Source: Shimia haliotis
GTDB lineage: Bacteria > Pseudomonadota > Alphaproteobacteria > Rhodobacterales > Rhodobacteraceae
Assembly: GCF_900114415.1 (NCBI RefSeq)
Contig: NZ_FOSZ01000003.1
Coordinates: forward strand, 310,001-374,000
Direction: 5' to 3'
Length of the DNA: 64,000 bases
Shown piece by piece: positions 36,288-44,968 of this stretch (position 1 is its first letter; each line of letters opens with the position of its first letter). Made by a program: the position numbers and the translations under genes. Below the pieces are notes generated by a model. That model was not told the origin of the DNA. It made no database searches and worked only from the letters and a program-made list of their open reading frames with translations.

Positions 36288-36757
36288 GTGTCCTTGTCGC
36301 TGGGTGCTGCGGGAGTGTCAAATGACCCTCCAATGGAGCGCGGCAGCAATCGGCTGACGAGGGATACGAGAAAAGCGGTAGAGAGGCCGAAGCACAGAAT
36401 GCCGGCAACACCGCCGAACGCTCCGAACACCCTGAAATTGACGGGCAGGATCACGTCTCCGTAGCCCACCGTGGTGTAGGTCACGAGAGAAAAATAGAGC
36501 GCGTCAGACAGGTGGGAGAAGGCGTCCATCCACATCAAAGAATATGCCCACAACCAAACCTGAAGAGTGTGGGAGAACACGATCATTGCAAAGGCCAAAC
36601 CGGTAATTAGGGCGGTGCGCAAGACATTGCCGCGACGGCGGAGTATGCGGCCGGCGCCCTCCAATGACGGAATCAGCACGGCGAGCAAGCCGACGTGGAG
36701 AATGGCGCAAATACCTAGGACCACGGAGCCCCAAATGATCTGGTCTGACTGGCTCAT
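36284..36757 (-). CDS. two-helix potassium channel (ion_trans_2)
   Basis: A 157-residue inner-membrane protein with the K+ selectivity filter TTVGYGD, preceded by the pore helix DALYFSLVTY and followed by a second transmembrane helix (FGGVAGILCFGLSTAFLVSLV). Two further hydrophobic segments near the N-terminus (VVLGICAILHVGLLAVLIP and ITGLAFAMIVFSHTLQVWLW) give three to four helices in total. There is no RCK or cyclic-nucleotide domain, so gating is not apparent. Transcribed just after the HpcH/HpaI aldolase and coupled to DUF2478. Confidence 0.88.
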   Translation of the reverse strand: MSQSDQIIWGSVVLGICAILHVGLLAVLIPSLEGAGRILRRRGNVLRTALITGLAFAMIVFSHTLQVWLWAYSLMWMDAFSHLSDALYFSLVTYTTVGYGDVILPVNFRVFGAFGGVAGILCFGLSTAFLVSLVSRLLPRSIGGSFDTPAAPSDKDT

Positions 36758-36766
36758 GCGTGGTCT

Positions 36767-37549
36767 CTACTGCTGGTCCAGCAATGCCTTGGCATCGCTA
36801 CACAGGGATCTGGCCGCGTTGGCGAGCACGAGAGTGTCGATCCCGACTGCCACGAATGTGGCCCCCTGCGCCAAGTGTTTCTGGGCCCCGTCAATCGAGA
36901 GTGTCAAAATGCCCGCAGCTTTGCCCGCAGCGCGGACTTTGCGGATTGCAGCTTCAATGACGTCTTGTACCTCGGGCGCGCCAGAATTGCCGGGGAATCC
37001 CATATCCGCAGAGAGATCCGCCGGGCCAATGAACACACCGTCGACACCGTCCACGGCGAGAATTTCATCAAGGTTTTCAATGCCGAGGCGGGTTTCGACC
37101 TGAACAAGGAGGCAGATTTCCCGATTTGCGGTTGTGGCGTAATCACTGATTGAGCCAAAGCGGGTGACGCGCGATCCAGCCCCGCCCATGCCGCGGATAC
37201 CTTCGGGGGCATAGCGGCAGGCACGTACCATTTCGCGGGCCTGCTCTGCTGTGTCAATCAATGGCACAAGCAGCGTTTGGGCACCCGCGTCCAAGGCTTG
37301 TTTGATGATCCAGTCCTGCCCGTAAGGCACACGCACAACAGCATGGCTTGGGGATGGGTCTGTGACCATCAATTGATCGCGGATACTGCGCAGGTCGTTG
37401 GGGCCATGCTCGCCATCGATCACAAGCCAGTCAAATCCGGCTGTGGCCATCAGTTCCGCCGTGCTCGCCTCGCCAAAAGACATCCAGCAGCCAATTTGCG
37501 GGCGCTGTTGTGCAAGGGCAGCCTTGAACGTATTTCTGGGTGCGGGCAT
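36767..37549 (-). CDS. HpcH/HpaI-family aldolase
   Basis: A 260-residue TIM-barrel class II aldolase of the HpcH/HpaI family, which cleaves 4-hydroxy-2-oxo acids to pyruvate and an aldehyde with a divalent metal. Key parts are GCWMSFGEASTAELMATAGFD split in two, WLVIDGEHGPND with a conserved Glu and His, LLVQVETRLGIENL holding the metal-binding Glu, and the second metal ligand in FIGPADLSADMG. ATG 37549 follows AAGGATTGGC. Which substrate is used (2-keto-3-deoxy sugar acid or an aromatic breakdown product) cannot be told. It is the first gene of aldolase / K+ channel / DUF2478. Confidence 0.88.
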   Translation of the reverse strand: MPAPRNTFKAALAQQRPQIGCWMSFGEASTAELMATAGFDWLVIDGEHGPNDLRSIRDQLMVTDPSPSHAVVRVPYGQDWIIKQALDAGAQTLLVPLIDTAEQAREMVRACRYAPEGIRGMGGAGSRVTRFGSISDYATTANREICLLVQVETRLGIENLDEILAVDGVDGVFIGPADLSADMGFPGNSGAPEVQDVIEAAIRKVRAAGKAAGILTLSIDGAQKHLAQGATFVAVGIDTLVLANAARSLCSDAKALLDQQ

Positions 37550-37640
37550 TGCCAATCCTTTCAACCAGTCTGAGCCGAGGTCGATGTGATCAAAGCCTCA
37601 GAACACGTGCCTGTCCAGCCACAAGACGCAGTATGTGGTT

Positions 37641-37674
37641 GAAAAAGAGAAGGGCCGGCCCCCACGGCCGACCC
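37641..37674 (-). terminator. rho-independent terminator of the RTX gene
   Basis: On the minus strand GGTCGGCC and GGCCGGCC pair (one G-T wobble) around a short loop and are followed by CTTCTCTTTTTC. It lies 30-60 bases after the RTX stop codon. Confidence 0.65.
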
Positions 37675-37703
37675 ATCCCATAGCGAAACCTGTGCTGCCG
37701 GTC

Positions 37704-40700
37704 TTAGACGAGCAGCTGAGCCTCGTGGCGCTTGAGCGAAAGGCGCGCGGCGGAGTAGGCCGCGAGGCCGTCTTTCTCGCGCAGCTCGGGGAAGAGAGCG
37801 TAGATCTCTTCGCGCTGTCCTTGTTCGATGCCCTGCATCGAATAGTCGCCCGGCTGGAAGCTTTCGCTCCATGCGCCGTCTGCCAGAACCACCTCGTGCT
37901 GTTCGCACATGATGTGGATGTAGGTCACGTCGTCAACGTTGACCACGTCCACACCCTCAAGGTGTGTCAGGTGCTTGGCCGCCACCAGAACCTCGCGCTC
38001 TTCAAAGAGCAACTCGGCCTGCTCGGACACGAGCAACATGCGGTGGTTGGGCGAGACCATCATGTCGCGCTCGGGCTGATTTGGCCCAAGTGCGCCGCGA
38101 CGGATCATTACCGGACGCAGTTCCCGACGGGCTGCGAGTTCGGCAGCGTTCAGGCTGCGGGAGCCGGCCCAGCGGATCGCTTGCAAACCGTTGTCACGGG
38201 TCACAACCAAGTCGCCTTCGGACAGGTTTTCCACTGCGATCTCGCCCATCGGGGTAAGGATCTTGGTGCCTGGAGTGAAGCAGACGATTTCGATGTTCTC
38301 GAATGTCGCGGTGCCTGTCACAACGGGAACGTCGCCGGTACTGTCGAGGAACTCGATGGTGCCGTCAAAGCCGTTGCCATCGCTGTCTTCGACCATGTCG
38401 ACGATGCGCCAGTCAACACCCTGCTCGCCAGCAATGTCGAGGCGGTCCATGTCGACGCCACCCGATCCACCCAGGATCACATCACCGTCGCCATCCTCGG
38501 CAGAACCGATGATAAACACGTCTTCGTCCGCGCCACCGCGCAGTTCATCCACGCCGGAGCCGCCTTCGATCGTGTCGTTACCGGTGCCACCTCGGATAGT
38601 GTCGTCACCTTCCTGACCAAAGATCAAGTCATTGCCCGCACCACCGCGGATGTCGTCGTCACCTGGCTCCAGAGCCAGCGCATCGTCGAAGTCTGCCGGC
38701 CGGTCGACAATTTCACCGGTTGTCAGGTCGAAGCTGTCTTCGCCGTAAATGACATCATCACCGGTGCCACCTGTGATGGTGTCTCCGCCAATGCCGCCGC
38801 CGATGCTGTCGTTGTCGGCACCGCCGCTGATCACATCGTCGCCGGAGTCGCCGTTGATGATGTCATCGCCTGCGCCACCGCTGAGGAAGTCCGGTGTCTG
38901 ACCAACCGAGGCCACACCGGTCACGCCTGGCGTACCGCCAGTGATCGCGTCGTTGCCGTCGCCACCGTCAATGGTGTCAACGCCTGCGCCACCGATGATC
39001 AAGTCATCGCCACCGGCACCATCAATGCTGTCCGCGCCGATGCCACCAGTCAGAGTGTCGTCGCCGTCACCAGCAACAACCACGTTGTTGCCGGATCCCG
39101 CGTCCACAAAGTTCGCACCGTCGCCGGTCATGATCACATCGTCGCCGTCGCCGCCGAGAATGGAGTCATCGCCTTCGCCGCCATCAATGGTGTCAGAGCC
39201 CTGACCGCCAACAAAGGTGTCATTCCCCGCGCCACCAATCAGCGAGTCCGCGTCATCTTCGCCCCAAAGTTCGTCGTTGCCGTCGCCACCATAAATGGTG
39301 TCGGACTGATCGCCGCCGTAAAGAACGTCGTCGTCGCCTTCGCCGAACAGTTTGTCGGTGCCGATGCCGCCGTAAATGGTGTCGTTGCCGGCGCCACCGG
39401 ATACATCGTCAAAGCCTGCGCCTGCCTCGATGCTGTCATCGCCTGCGCCGCCGTGCACAACGTCGTCGCCGTAACCGGAGATCACCGTGTCGTTGCCATC
39501 ACCGGCATCGATCGCGTCACGCTGGTCGCCGCGCGGTGTGCCGCCGGGGAATTCGAAGAAGCTGGAAGGAACAGTTGAATCGAGCGCTTCGTCCAAGAAG
39601 TTGTCGAGGGCGTCGAAGTTGTCGACACGGTCGCCTTCGGGATCGCCAACATAAGACGCATCAATGAGATCGTCGCCGTCTGTGCCTTCGACCACACCGT
39701 CGAGCCCGCTCAGATCAACGATTTCGACGTTTTCGATGTTCACGAAGGTCGTGATTACTCCGGTGCGCATATCGTCTGCGTCCAGATAGTAGACCACGCC
39801 GTTCTCCGGGTTGTCGGGATCGTATTCGATCTCGGCGTTGCCCAGCACCTGAAGGGTGTCAAAGTCGTCGCCGCCTTCGCCGCCGTCGATAAACTGGTTG
39901 TCCTGACCCACGACAATGATGGTGTCGCGGTCGTCGCCGGAATTTACCACGTCTTCGCCTGGACCGGTGGAGATCACGTCGTCGCCGGCACCGCCTTCGA
40001 TGGTGTCGTTGCCGTCGTTGCCAAAGATGGTGTCGTTACCCTCTTCGCCCCAGAGTTCATCGTCACCCGGGTTGCCTTCGAGGAAATCGTTGCCCGCGCC
40101 AGCGAAAATGGTGTCGTCGCCGCCGCCCGCATCGAGTTCATCGTCGCCCGCGCCGCCTTTCATCAGGTCGTCGCCGGAGGAGCCGTCGAGTGTGTCATTG
40201 CCAGAGCCGCCGTCGAGCGTGTCGTTGCCCGCGCCGCCTGCGACCACGTCGTCGCCGTGCTCGCCGATCAACACGTCATCGTCATCGCCGCCTGTCAGCG
40301 TGTCATTTCCGTCGCGACCATAAAGCACGTCGTTGCCCGACGCGCCTTCCATATAGTCGTCGCCATCACCGCCAGCCATGCTGTCGTCTCCGACACCGCC
40401 GCCCATGACGTCATTGCCTTCACCGCCAAATGCGATGTCATCGCCTTCGGACGCGACAATCGTGTCATCGCCACCCCAGGCAACAATGACGTCGTCGTTT
40501 TCTGCACGACCGGGGAACAGGTTGTCTTCGTTATCCACAAAGTCGCCGTCCGGATCGCCATCGTACTCAAGGTCGATGAGGTCCGCGCCCACGGTGCCTT
40601 CGACAATGCCATCACGCTCACGATCGGAGATTTCGTCCGCAAGAATGTTTTCAATGTCAAAAAATTCAAGGGCTTCGCCGGTTTCTTCGATCACCGCGAC

Positions 40701-41957
40701 GCCGTTTTCGCCGTTCTCGGGATCATAGACCACCGTGATCGGGCCCAGGCCGCGCAGGTCAAGCGTGTCGTCGTCGTCGCCGGTGCTGCCGCCGTTGACC
40801 AGATCGAGTGTGGAGCCACCCAGAATGGTGTCGGCATCCGCGCCGCCATCAATGGTGTCCACGCCGTCACCGCCAGTGATCTCGTCCTGGCCTTCCTGAC
40901 CATAGATCATGTCGCTTCCATCGCCGCCCATCAGCACGTCATCGCCATCTTCGATCGAGGTCACAACGGGTCCCGTTGAGAAGAAGACGTCGGATACACT
41001 CACATCGGCAGGATCATCGTTCAGGTTGACCGTGATGATTTCAATACGGGCGACAGGACCAGGAATGTCGACCAGAACAGAATTGCCGGTGGTGTCGGCA
41101 TCGCCGTCCGCGATGTCGTCGGAAACCGCGGCTTCGGTTGTGCCGTCGCCGTCAATGTCGACAAGGCGCAGGTTCGTGCCGTCTTCACCACTCAGGGTTA
41201 CTTCGATCCGGTTGCCGTCTGTGTCATACGCCCAGACTTTAGTAACCGCCCGACCGTCGATGTCGTTGATACGGAATTGTGCGTTTTCAACAGCTTCGGA
41301 GAATTCCAGCACCGCGGTCGTAGTCGCGCCTGTGCCGGCGCCAGTGTCCATGCGCAAGCCACTGTTGGCGTTGATTGTTTCGTCGCCGCCGACAAGCCCG
41401 TCGACGACCTGAGTTGCATTGTCATATTCGGTGCCAGCGCTTGCAGCGGTGGTTGTCGACGAGAACGCAACGGAGATCGATCCAGTGTCCTGCGTGATCG
41501 GGCCGGAGATCGGGTCGCCGTCGACTGGTGTGCCGATTTCGCTCCAGTTGAAGCTTTCGATGCCGCCTGGTGTGCTGCCGGTGGTGTTGCTGATCGGGGC
41601 AAAGCCGCCGTAGATTACATCATCGCCGCCGCCACCTTCGATGGTGTCGGAACCAGCCTCGCCGGCGAGAAGATCGTCGCCAGGTTCTGCGTCGGCATCC
41701 TGATCTGCGTCCTGCGGATCGGATTCGTCGCCGTAAACCTCATCATCGCCAGCGCCCGCGAGGACCGTGTCGTCGCCGTTGCCTGCGTAAATCGTGTCAT
41801 CGCCAGCGCCGCCCAATACGGTGTCGTCACCGCCCTGAGCGCTGACAGCTGCGCCGGAGTTGGTGACGTTATCGCCTTCGCCATCGGTGAAGCCTACGTC
41901 AATTGCGTCATCGTTCTCGGTTCCGTCCACGATGCCAGGACCAGTCGGATCAGCCAT
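37704..41957 (-). CDS. large RTX (haemolysin-type Ca-binding) protein with C-terminal Hint domain
   Basis: A very acidic 1417-residue protein, likely exported by a type I system. I count about 60 glycine-aspartate nonapeptide units of the GGxGxDxxx type in several blocks. Between the first and second blocks (about residues 115-335) lies a beta-rich domain with NGD-type motifs (AQFRINDIDGRAVTKVWAYD). Two similar linkers of about 50 residues (GIVEGTVGADLIDLEYDGDP and GVVEGTDGDDLIDASYVGDP) separate the later blocks. The C-terminal 192 residues are a Hint_2 domain starting at Cys1226 (CFTPGTKILTPMGEIAVENL) with VSPNHRML, as in self-cleaving or ester-forming Hog/intein-like modules. ATG 41957 follows GAGGGAAC. 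No ABC/HlyD/TolC genes are adjacent. Long opposite-strand reading frames here are by-products of the repeats. Confidence 0.92.
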   Translation of the reverse strand: MADPTGPGIVDGTENDDAIDVGFTDGEGDNVTNSGAAVSAQGGDDTVLGGAGDDTIYAGNGDDTVLAGAGDDEVYGDESDPQDADQDADAEPGDDLLAGEAGSDTIEGGGGDDVIYGGFAPISNTTGSTPGGIESFNWSEIGTPVDGDPISGPITQDTGSISVAFSSTTTAASAGTEYDNATQVVDGLVGGDETINANSGLRMDTGAGTGATTTAVLEFSEAVENAQFRINDIDGRAVTKVWAYDTDGNRIEVTLSGEDGTNLRLVDIDGDGTTEAAVSDDIADGDADTTGNSVLVDIPGPVARIEIITVNLNDDPADVSVSDVFFSTGPVVTSIEDGDDVLMGGDGSDMIYGQEGQDEITGGDGVDTIDGGADADTILGGSTLDLVNGGSTGDDDDTLDLRGLGPITVVYDPENGENGVAVIEETGEALEFFDIENILADEISDRERDGIVEGTVGADLIDLEYDGDPDGDFVDNEDNLFPGRAENDDVIVAWGGDDTIVASEGDDIAFGGEGNDVMGGGVGDDSMAGGDGDDYMEGASGNDVLYGRDGNDTLTGGDDDDVLIGEHGDDVVAGGAGNDTLDGGSGNDTLDGSSGDDLMKGGAGDDELDAGGGDDTIFAGAGNDFLEGNPGDDELWGEEGNDTIFGNDGNDTIEGGAGDDVISTGPGEDVVNSGDDRDTIIVVGQDNQFIDGGEGGDDFDTLQVLGNAEIEYDPDNPENGVVYYLDADDMRTGVITTFVNIENVEIVDLSGLDGVVEGTDGDDLIDASYVGDPEGDRVDNFDALDNFLDEALDSTVPSSFFEFPGGTPRGDQRDAIDAGDGNDTVISGYGDDVVHGGAGDDSIEAGAGFDDVSGGAGNDTIYGGIGTDKLFGEGDDDVLYGGDQSDTIYGGDGNDELWGEDDADSLIGGAGNDTFVGGQGSDTIDGGEGDDSILGGDGDDVIMTGDGANFVDAGSGNNVVVAGDGDDTLTGGIGADSIDGAGGDDLIIGGAGVDTIDGGDGNDAITGGTPGVTGVASVGQTPDFLSGGAGDDIINGDSGDDVISGGADNDSIGGGIGGDTITGGTGDDVIYGEDSFDLTTGEIVDRPADFDDALALEPGDDDIRGGAGNDLIFGQEGDDTIRGGTGNDTIEGGSGVDELRGGADEDVFIIGSAEDGDGDVILGGSGGVDMDRLDIAGEQGVDWRIVDMVEDSDGNGFDGTIEFLDSTGDVPVVTGTATFENIEIVCFTPGTKILTPMGEIAVENLSEGDLVVTRDNGLQAIRWAGSRSLNAAELAARRELRPVMIRRGALGPNQPERDMMVSPNHRMLLVSEQAELLFEEREVLVAAKHLTHLEGVDVVNVDDVTYIHIMCEQHEVVLADGAWSESFQPGDYSMQGIEQGQREEIYALFPELREKDGLAAYSAARLSLKRHEAQLLV

Positions 41958-42650
41958 TGTTCCCTCGTTTCCTCTGTGCACGGCTCGCCGTTCTCGAAAG
42001 AACAGCGAAATGCAGATCTCCCACCGCTCATAAAGAACGGCTTACAACACCTCGTAAGGTGCCCAATTTGTGAATGGCTGCCCCAAGCCAGAACATACGC
42101 CCCCCAGATAGGCGTGACCTAAATATGGGCGAAACAAGGCGGTGTTGAAACAAAAACATCTAGAATTAGACGAAAAAGAACCGAAATTGTGACGTTAACT
42201 ATTTTTTAACGGGCCAGTGAAAGCAGGGCCTTGAGCGGCATTGTTTCCCGAATGGGGCAAAAATAGGGCGTGATTTGGGGGCAAAGGGGCCCAAATAATG
42301 CCACATTTTGGCCAAGTTTGAGTAATGGCCGGTTGGGCTTTGCGCCATAATTCAAAACGCGCAGCAGGTCGTTTCCAATTGAGAACCAATTCGAGAGGCG
42401 TCGCGAAGGGCGGGAGCGTTTGCCGCAATTCCGATTACCCAAGTGGAAATTGATTTCAATTTGTAAACAAAGTCGTGCGTTGGCTCGGATTAGAGCGCAA
42501 CACGCAACAGAAGTGATTCGAATCAGGCGGAATTCCGCTGAGCGAAGTAGGGATTCTCTGACTCGCTGATTGCGGACGATCCGAGTCGCGCGCAGACCTC
42601 GCGAACAGAACCGGTCGCAGGCAGTTGTTTGGAGTGTGGGGGAAAATCGG
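41958..42650. other. 693-bp non-coding region between RTX gene and tRNA-Thr
   Basis: No credible gene. The part from about 42080 to 42480 is richer in A and T than its surroundings and carries several small inverted repeats: CGTTAA/TTAACG (42193-42211), AAATTGA-TT-TCAATTT (42447-42462), TGATTCGAATCA (42524-42535) and GCGGAATTCCGC (42537-42548). Five GANTC sites lie within 42525-42597. Near the RTX start, GTTCT-CGAA-AGAAC (41990-42003) may fold in its leader. It presumably holds the RTX promoter and the tRNA's 3' flank. Confidence 0.6.
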
Positions 42651-42725
42651 TGGTGCTGCTGGGGAGGATTGAACTCCCGACCTCACCCTTACCAAGGGTG
42701 CGCTCTACCACTGAGCTACAGCAGC
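42651..42725 (-). tRNA. tRNA-Thr (anticodon GGT)
   Basis: The minus strand gives a full cloverleaf. The acceptor stem GCTGCTG pairs with CAGCAGC, the D arm contains AGCTCAGTGGTAGAGC, the anticodon stem-loop is CACCC-TTGGTAA-GGGTG with anticodon GGT (Thr, codons ACC and ACU), and the T arm has GGGAGTTCAATCCTCCC. Discriminator A and an encoded CCA (42651-42653) complete the 75-base molecule. The TTC-like T-loop (GTTCAATC) is standard. Confidence 0.97.
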
Positions 42726-42740
42726 GTTACCGTGGGCGGG

Positions 42741-42769
42741 GATTTAGACTCAAACTCAGGAGTGTGCAA
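42741..42769 (-). promoter_or_regulatory. possible sigma-70 promoter of tRNA-Thr
   Basis: On the minus strand TTGCAC (42769-42764) and TAAATC (42746-42741) are 17 bases apart and lie 16-44 bases before the tRNA 5' end. The match to consensus is moderate, so this is a tentative call based on spacing and position. Confidence 0.35.
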
Positions 42770-42812
42770 GCGCAATCTGGACGGTTTTTTGCGCCTCATG
42801 TAAGGAAAGTGC

Positions 42813-42983
42813 ATGGAACAGAAATCACCCTCCAAAAAACCGGCGCAAAAAGCGCTTACAAAAGAGGACCGCCTGAAAGCGGCTCTCAAGGCAAACATGG
42901 GACGACGCAAGGCGCAAGCCAAGGCTCGGGCGTCCCAGACGGAGGGGGATACAGAGGCAGTGAAGAGTGAAGGGCAGGATTAA
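42813..42983 (+). CDS. 56-residue Lys/Ala-rich protein coupled to murA
   Basis: A short frame running ATG 42813 to TAA 42983, preceded by TAAGGAAAGTGC. It encodes a highly basic, helix-prone protein (starts [20 protein letters not shown], ends with an acidic tail [14 protein letters not shown]). A central motif is [16 protein letters not shown]. The stop overlaps the murA ATG as TAATG, the usual sign of coupled translation. The composition suggests binding to nucleic acid or ribosomes, or an unfolded linker peptide, but the function is unknown. Similar small frames before murA exist in related genomes as far as I recall; that needs a search. Confidence 0.7.
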   Translation: MEQKSPSKKPAQKALTKEDRLKAALKANMGRRKAQAKARASQTEGDTEAVKSEGQD

Positions 42984-44251
42984 TGGACTCTATATTGGTG
43001 CGCGGAAACGGTCCGCTAAAGGGACAAATTCCGATCGCAGGGGCAAAGAATGCCTGTCTGACATTGATGCCAGCCACGATTCTCAGCGAGGAGCCGCTGA
43101 CGCTGACCAATGCGCCGCGTCTGAGTGACATCAAGACGATGACAACGCTGCTGCAGTCCTTGGGCGCGGAGGTGACATCGTTGCAGGACGGAAAAGTGCA
43201 GGCGATGAGCTCGCACAATCTCGACAACCACGTTGCCGACTATGACATCGTGCGCAAGATGCGGGCATCCAACCTTGTCTTGGGGCCGATGCTTGCGCGG
43301 CTCGGGCATGCGGTTGTGTCGCTACCGGGCGGGTGTGCGATTGGCGCGCGCCCGATGGATTTGCACATTTATGGGCTTGAAAAGCTCGGCGCGGAAATTG
43401 AACTGCGTGATGGGTATTTGCACGCCAAGGCTCCTGGTGGCCTAAAAGGCGCGGAGATGGAATTGGCCTTTGCCTCTGTCGGGGCGACGGAAAACATCCT
43501 GATGGCGGCGACGCTGGCCAAAGGCACAACGGTCATCCGCAACGCTGCGCGCGAGCCGGAAATTGTGGATCTGGCCGATTGCCTGCGGGCGATGGGGGCC
43601 CAGATCGAAGGCGACGGTACTTCGGAAATCGTGGTGCAGGGTGTGGATCGTCTACATGGCGCAACGCATCAGGTTGTCACCGACCGGATCGAGCTTGGCA
43701 CCTTTATGTTGGCGCCGGCTTTTTGTGGCGGCGAAGTCGAACTGCTTGGCGGGCGTATGGATCTGGTGAAGAGTTTCGCCGAGAAGCTGGACCTTGCCGG
43801 CATCGACGTGACCGAGACCAAGGCAGGGCTCAAAGTTTCGCGTCGCAATGAACGGGTCAAAGCAGTGGATGTGACGACTGAACCTTTCCCCGGTTTCCCC
43901 ACGGATTTGCAGGCGCAGTTTATGGCGCTGATGTGCATTGCGGACGGCACTTCGGTTCTTGAAGAAAAAATATTTGAAAACAGGTTCATGCACGCGCCTG
44001 AATTGATCCGTATGGGGGCCTCGATCGAGGTGCACGGCGGCACGGCCACTGTGCATGGTGTCGAAAAACTCAGGGGGGCGCCGGTGATGGCGACCGACCT
44101 GCGGGCGTCTGTGTCGCTGATTTTGGCTGGTATGGCTGCGGAAGGGGAAACCGTGGTAAGCCGTGTGTATCACCTTGATCGCGGCTATGAGCGGATCGAA
44201 GAAAAGCTTGGGGGCGTAGGCGCCCATATTGAAAGGGTATCGGACCGGTGA
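42983..44251 (+). CDS. murA: UDP-N-acetylglucosamine 1-carboxyvinyltransferase
   Basis: First committed step of peptidoglycan synthesis; transfers enolpyruvate from PEP to UDP-GlcNAc. The 422-residue protein has the N-terminal [33 protein letters not shown], and the flexible loop [16 protein letters not shown] with the reactive cysteine that fosfomycin attacks. A later [17 protein letters not shown] segment is also diagnostic. Its ATG overlaps the stop of the 56-residue gene, and its stop overlaps the GTG of DUF2948. Confidence 0.97.
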   Translation: MDSILVRGNGPLKGQIPIAGAKNACLTLMPATILSEEPLTLTNAPRLSDIKTMTTLLQSLGAEVTSLQDGKVQAMSSHNLDNHVADYDIVRKMRASNLVLGPMLARLGHAVVSLPGGCAIGARPMDLHIYGLEKLGAEIELRDGYLHAKAPGGLKGAEMELAFASVGATENILMAATLAKGTTVIRNAAREPEIVDLADCLRAMGAQIEGDGTSEIVVQGVDRLHGATHQVVTDRIELGTFMLAPAFCGGEVELLGGRMDLVKSFAEKLDLAGIDVTETKAGLKVSRRNERVKAVDVTTEPFPGFPTDLQAQFMALMCIADGTSVLEEKIFENRFMHAPELIRMGASIEVHGGTATVHGVEKLRGAPVMATDLRASVSLILAGMAAEGETVVSRVYHLDRGYERIEEKLGGVGAHIERVSDR

Positions 44252-44727
44252 ATGACGACGCACGTTTTGAAGACGGCGGTGACAAGCCGCTGAACCTTGG
44301 GGCGCTGGACGCCGAAGACCTGAAGGTTTTGTCCACGCTGACGCAGGATGCGGTGTTTCCGGCAAACGAGATGCAGTGGGTGCCGTCAGAACGGCGGTTT
44401 GCGGTTCTGTTGAACCGGTTCCGCTGGGAAGACCTGAAAGCTGCCAAGACACGCAACCGAGTGGTGGAGCGTGTTCAGTCTCTGCTGGTGGTCGACAACG
44501 TGACCCATGTGGCCAGCCAAGGTGTGGCGCGTGATGAAGCGGACACAGTTCTGTCGTTGCTGTCTATTGCCTTTTCGGCGGGCGAAGATGCGGAAGGGGT
44601 GATCGAGTTGATGCTTGCCGGTGACGGTGGCGTCAGGTTGCAGGTTGAGGCCTTGGAAGTTTCGCTGCGAGATGTGACGCGGCCCTATGCGGCGCCGTCC
44701 AAATCGGCCCCGCACCACGAGGTTTGA
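44248..44727 (+). CDS. DUF2948 protein
   Basis: A 159-residue soluble protein of the DUF2948 family, common in alphaproteobacteria beside murA and hisD. Typical features are [33 protein letters not shown] and the C-terminal [18 protein letters not shown]. The start GTG 44248 overlaps the murA stop. The gene ends 35 bases before a strong terminator. Function unknown; co-transcription with murA is nearly certain. Confidence 0.88.
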   Translation: MNDDARFEDGGDKPLNLGALDAEDLKVLSTLTQDAVFPANEMQWVPSERRFAVLLNRFRWEDLKAAKTRNRVVERVQSLLVVDNVTHVASQGVARDEADTVLSLLSIAFSAGEDAEGVIELMLAGDGGVRLQVEALEVSLRDVTRPYAAPSKSAPHHEV

Positions 44728-44761
44728 CGACCGGTTTTTCCCGACTTTTGCAAAAATGGTT

Positions 44762-44787
44762 AACGCCCCTGTTTTTACAGGGGCGTT
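44762..44787 (+). terminator. rho-independent terminator after murA-DUF2948
   Basis: AACGCCCCTGT (44762-44772) pairs perfectly with ACAGGGGCGTT (44777-44787) over 11 bases around a TTTT loop, followed by GTTGTCTG. It separates the murA unit from hisD. Confidence 0.8.
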
Positions 44788-44800
44788 GTTGTCTGTGGCG

Positions 44801-44829
44801 CGTCGGTATCACGTCGGTATTGCGTCGGT
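44801..44829. repeat. three CGTCGGT direct repeats at 11-bp spacing
   Basis: CGTCGGT occurs at 44801-44807, 44812-44818 and 44823-44829, each 11 bases from the last, roughly one DNA turn. They lie 140 bases upstream of hisD and just after the terminator, which suits binding of an activator or repressor to one face of the helix. Confidence 0.5.
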
Positions 44830-44968
44830 GTGCATTTGCGGGTGGCGGATTCTTAAGGGATCGTGCGTTGCGCAACTGCTTGGCTGCGCTATGTCCCATC
44901 CTTTGGGGGATGTGCCTTGAGAGATGGGTCAGCGCGGTCTAAGACAGCCGCATCAAAGGAGTCACTTA

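Noticed and set aside
37635-39578. 647-codon open frame on the plus strand opposite the RTX gene
   Set aside because: It is the complement of the repetitive GGxGxD codons, lacks a start with a ribosome-binding site, and its composition follows the RTX frame. The minus-strand RTX-Hint protein is clearly the real gene.
41990-42003. GTTCT-CGAA-AGAAC as LexA/SOS box
   Set aside because: The alphaproteobacterial LexA site is a direct repeat GTTC-N7-GTTC, not this inverted form; it is only noted as a leader hairpin.
42195-42442. Two overlapping 77-78 codon frames on the minus strand in the RTX-tRNA gap
   Set aside because: Pro/Trp/Asn-rich translations without start signals; the region has the base composition of non-coding DNA.
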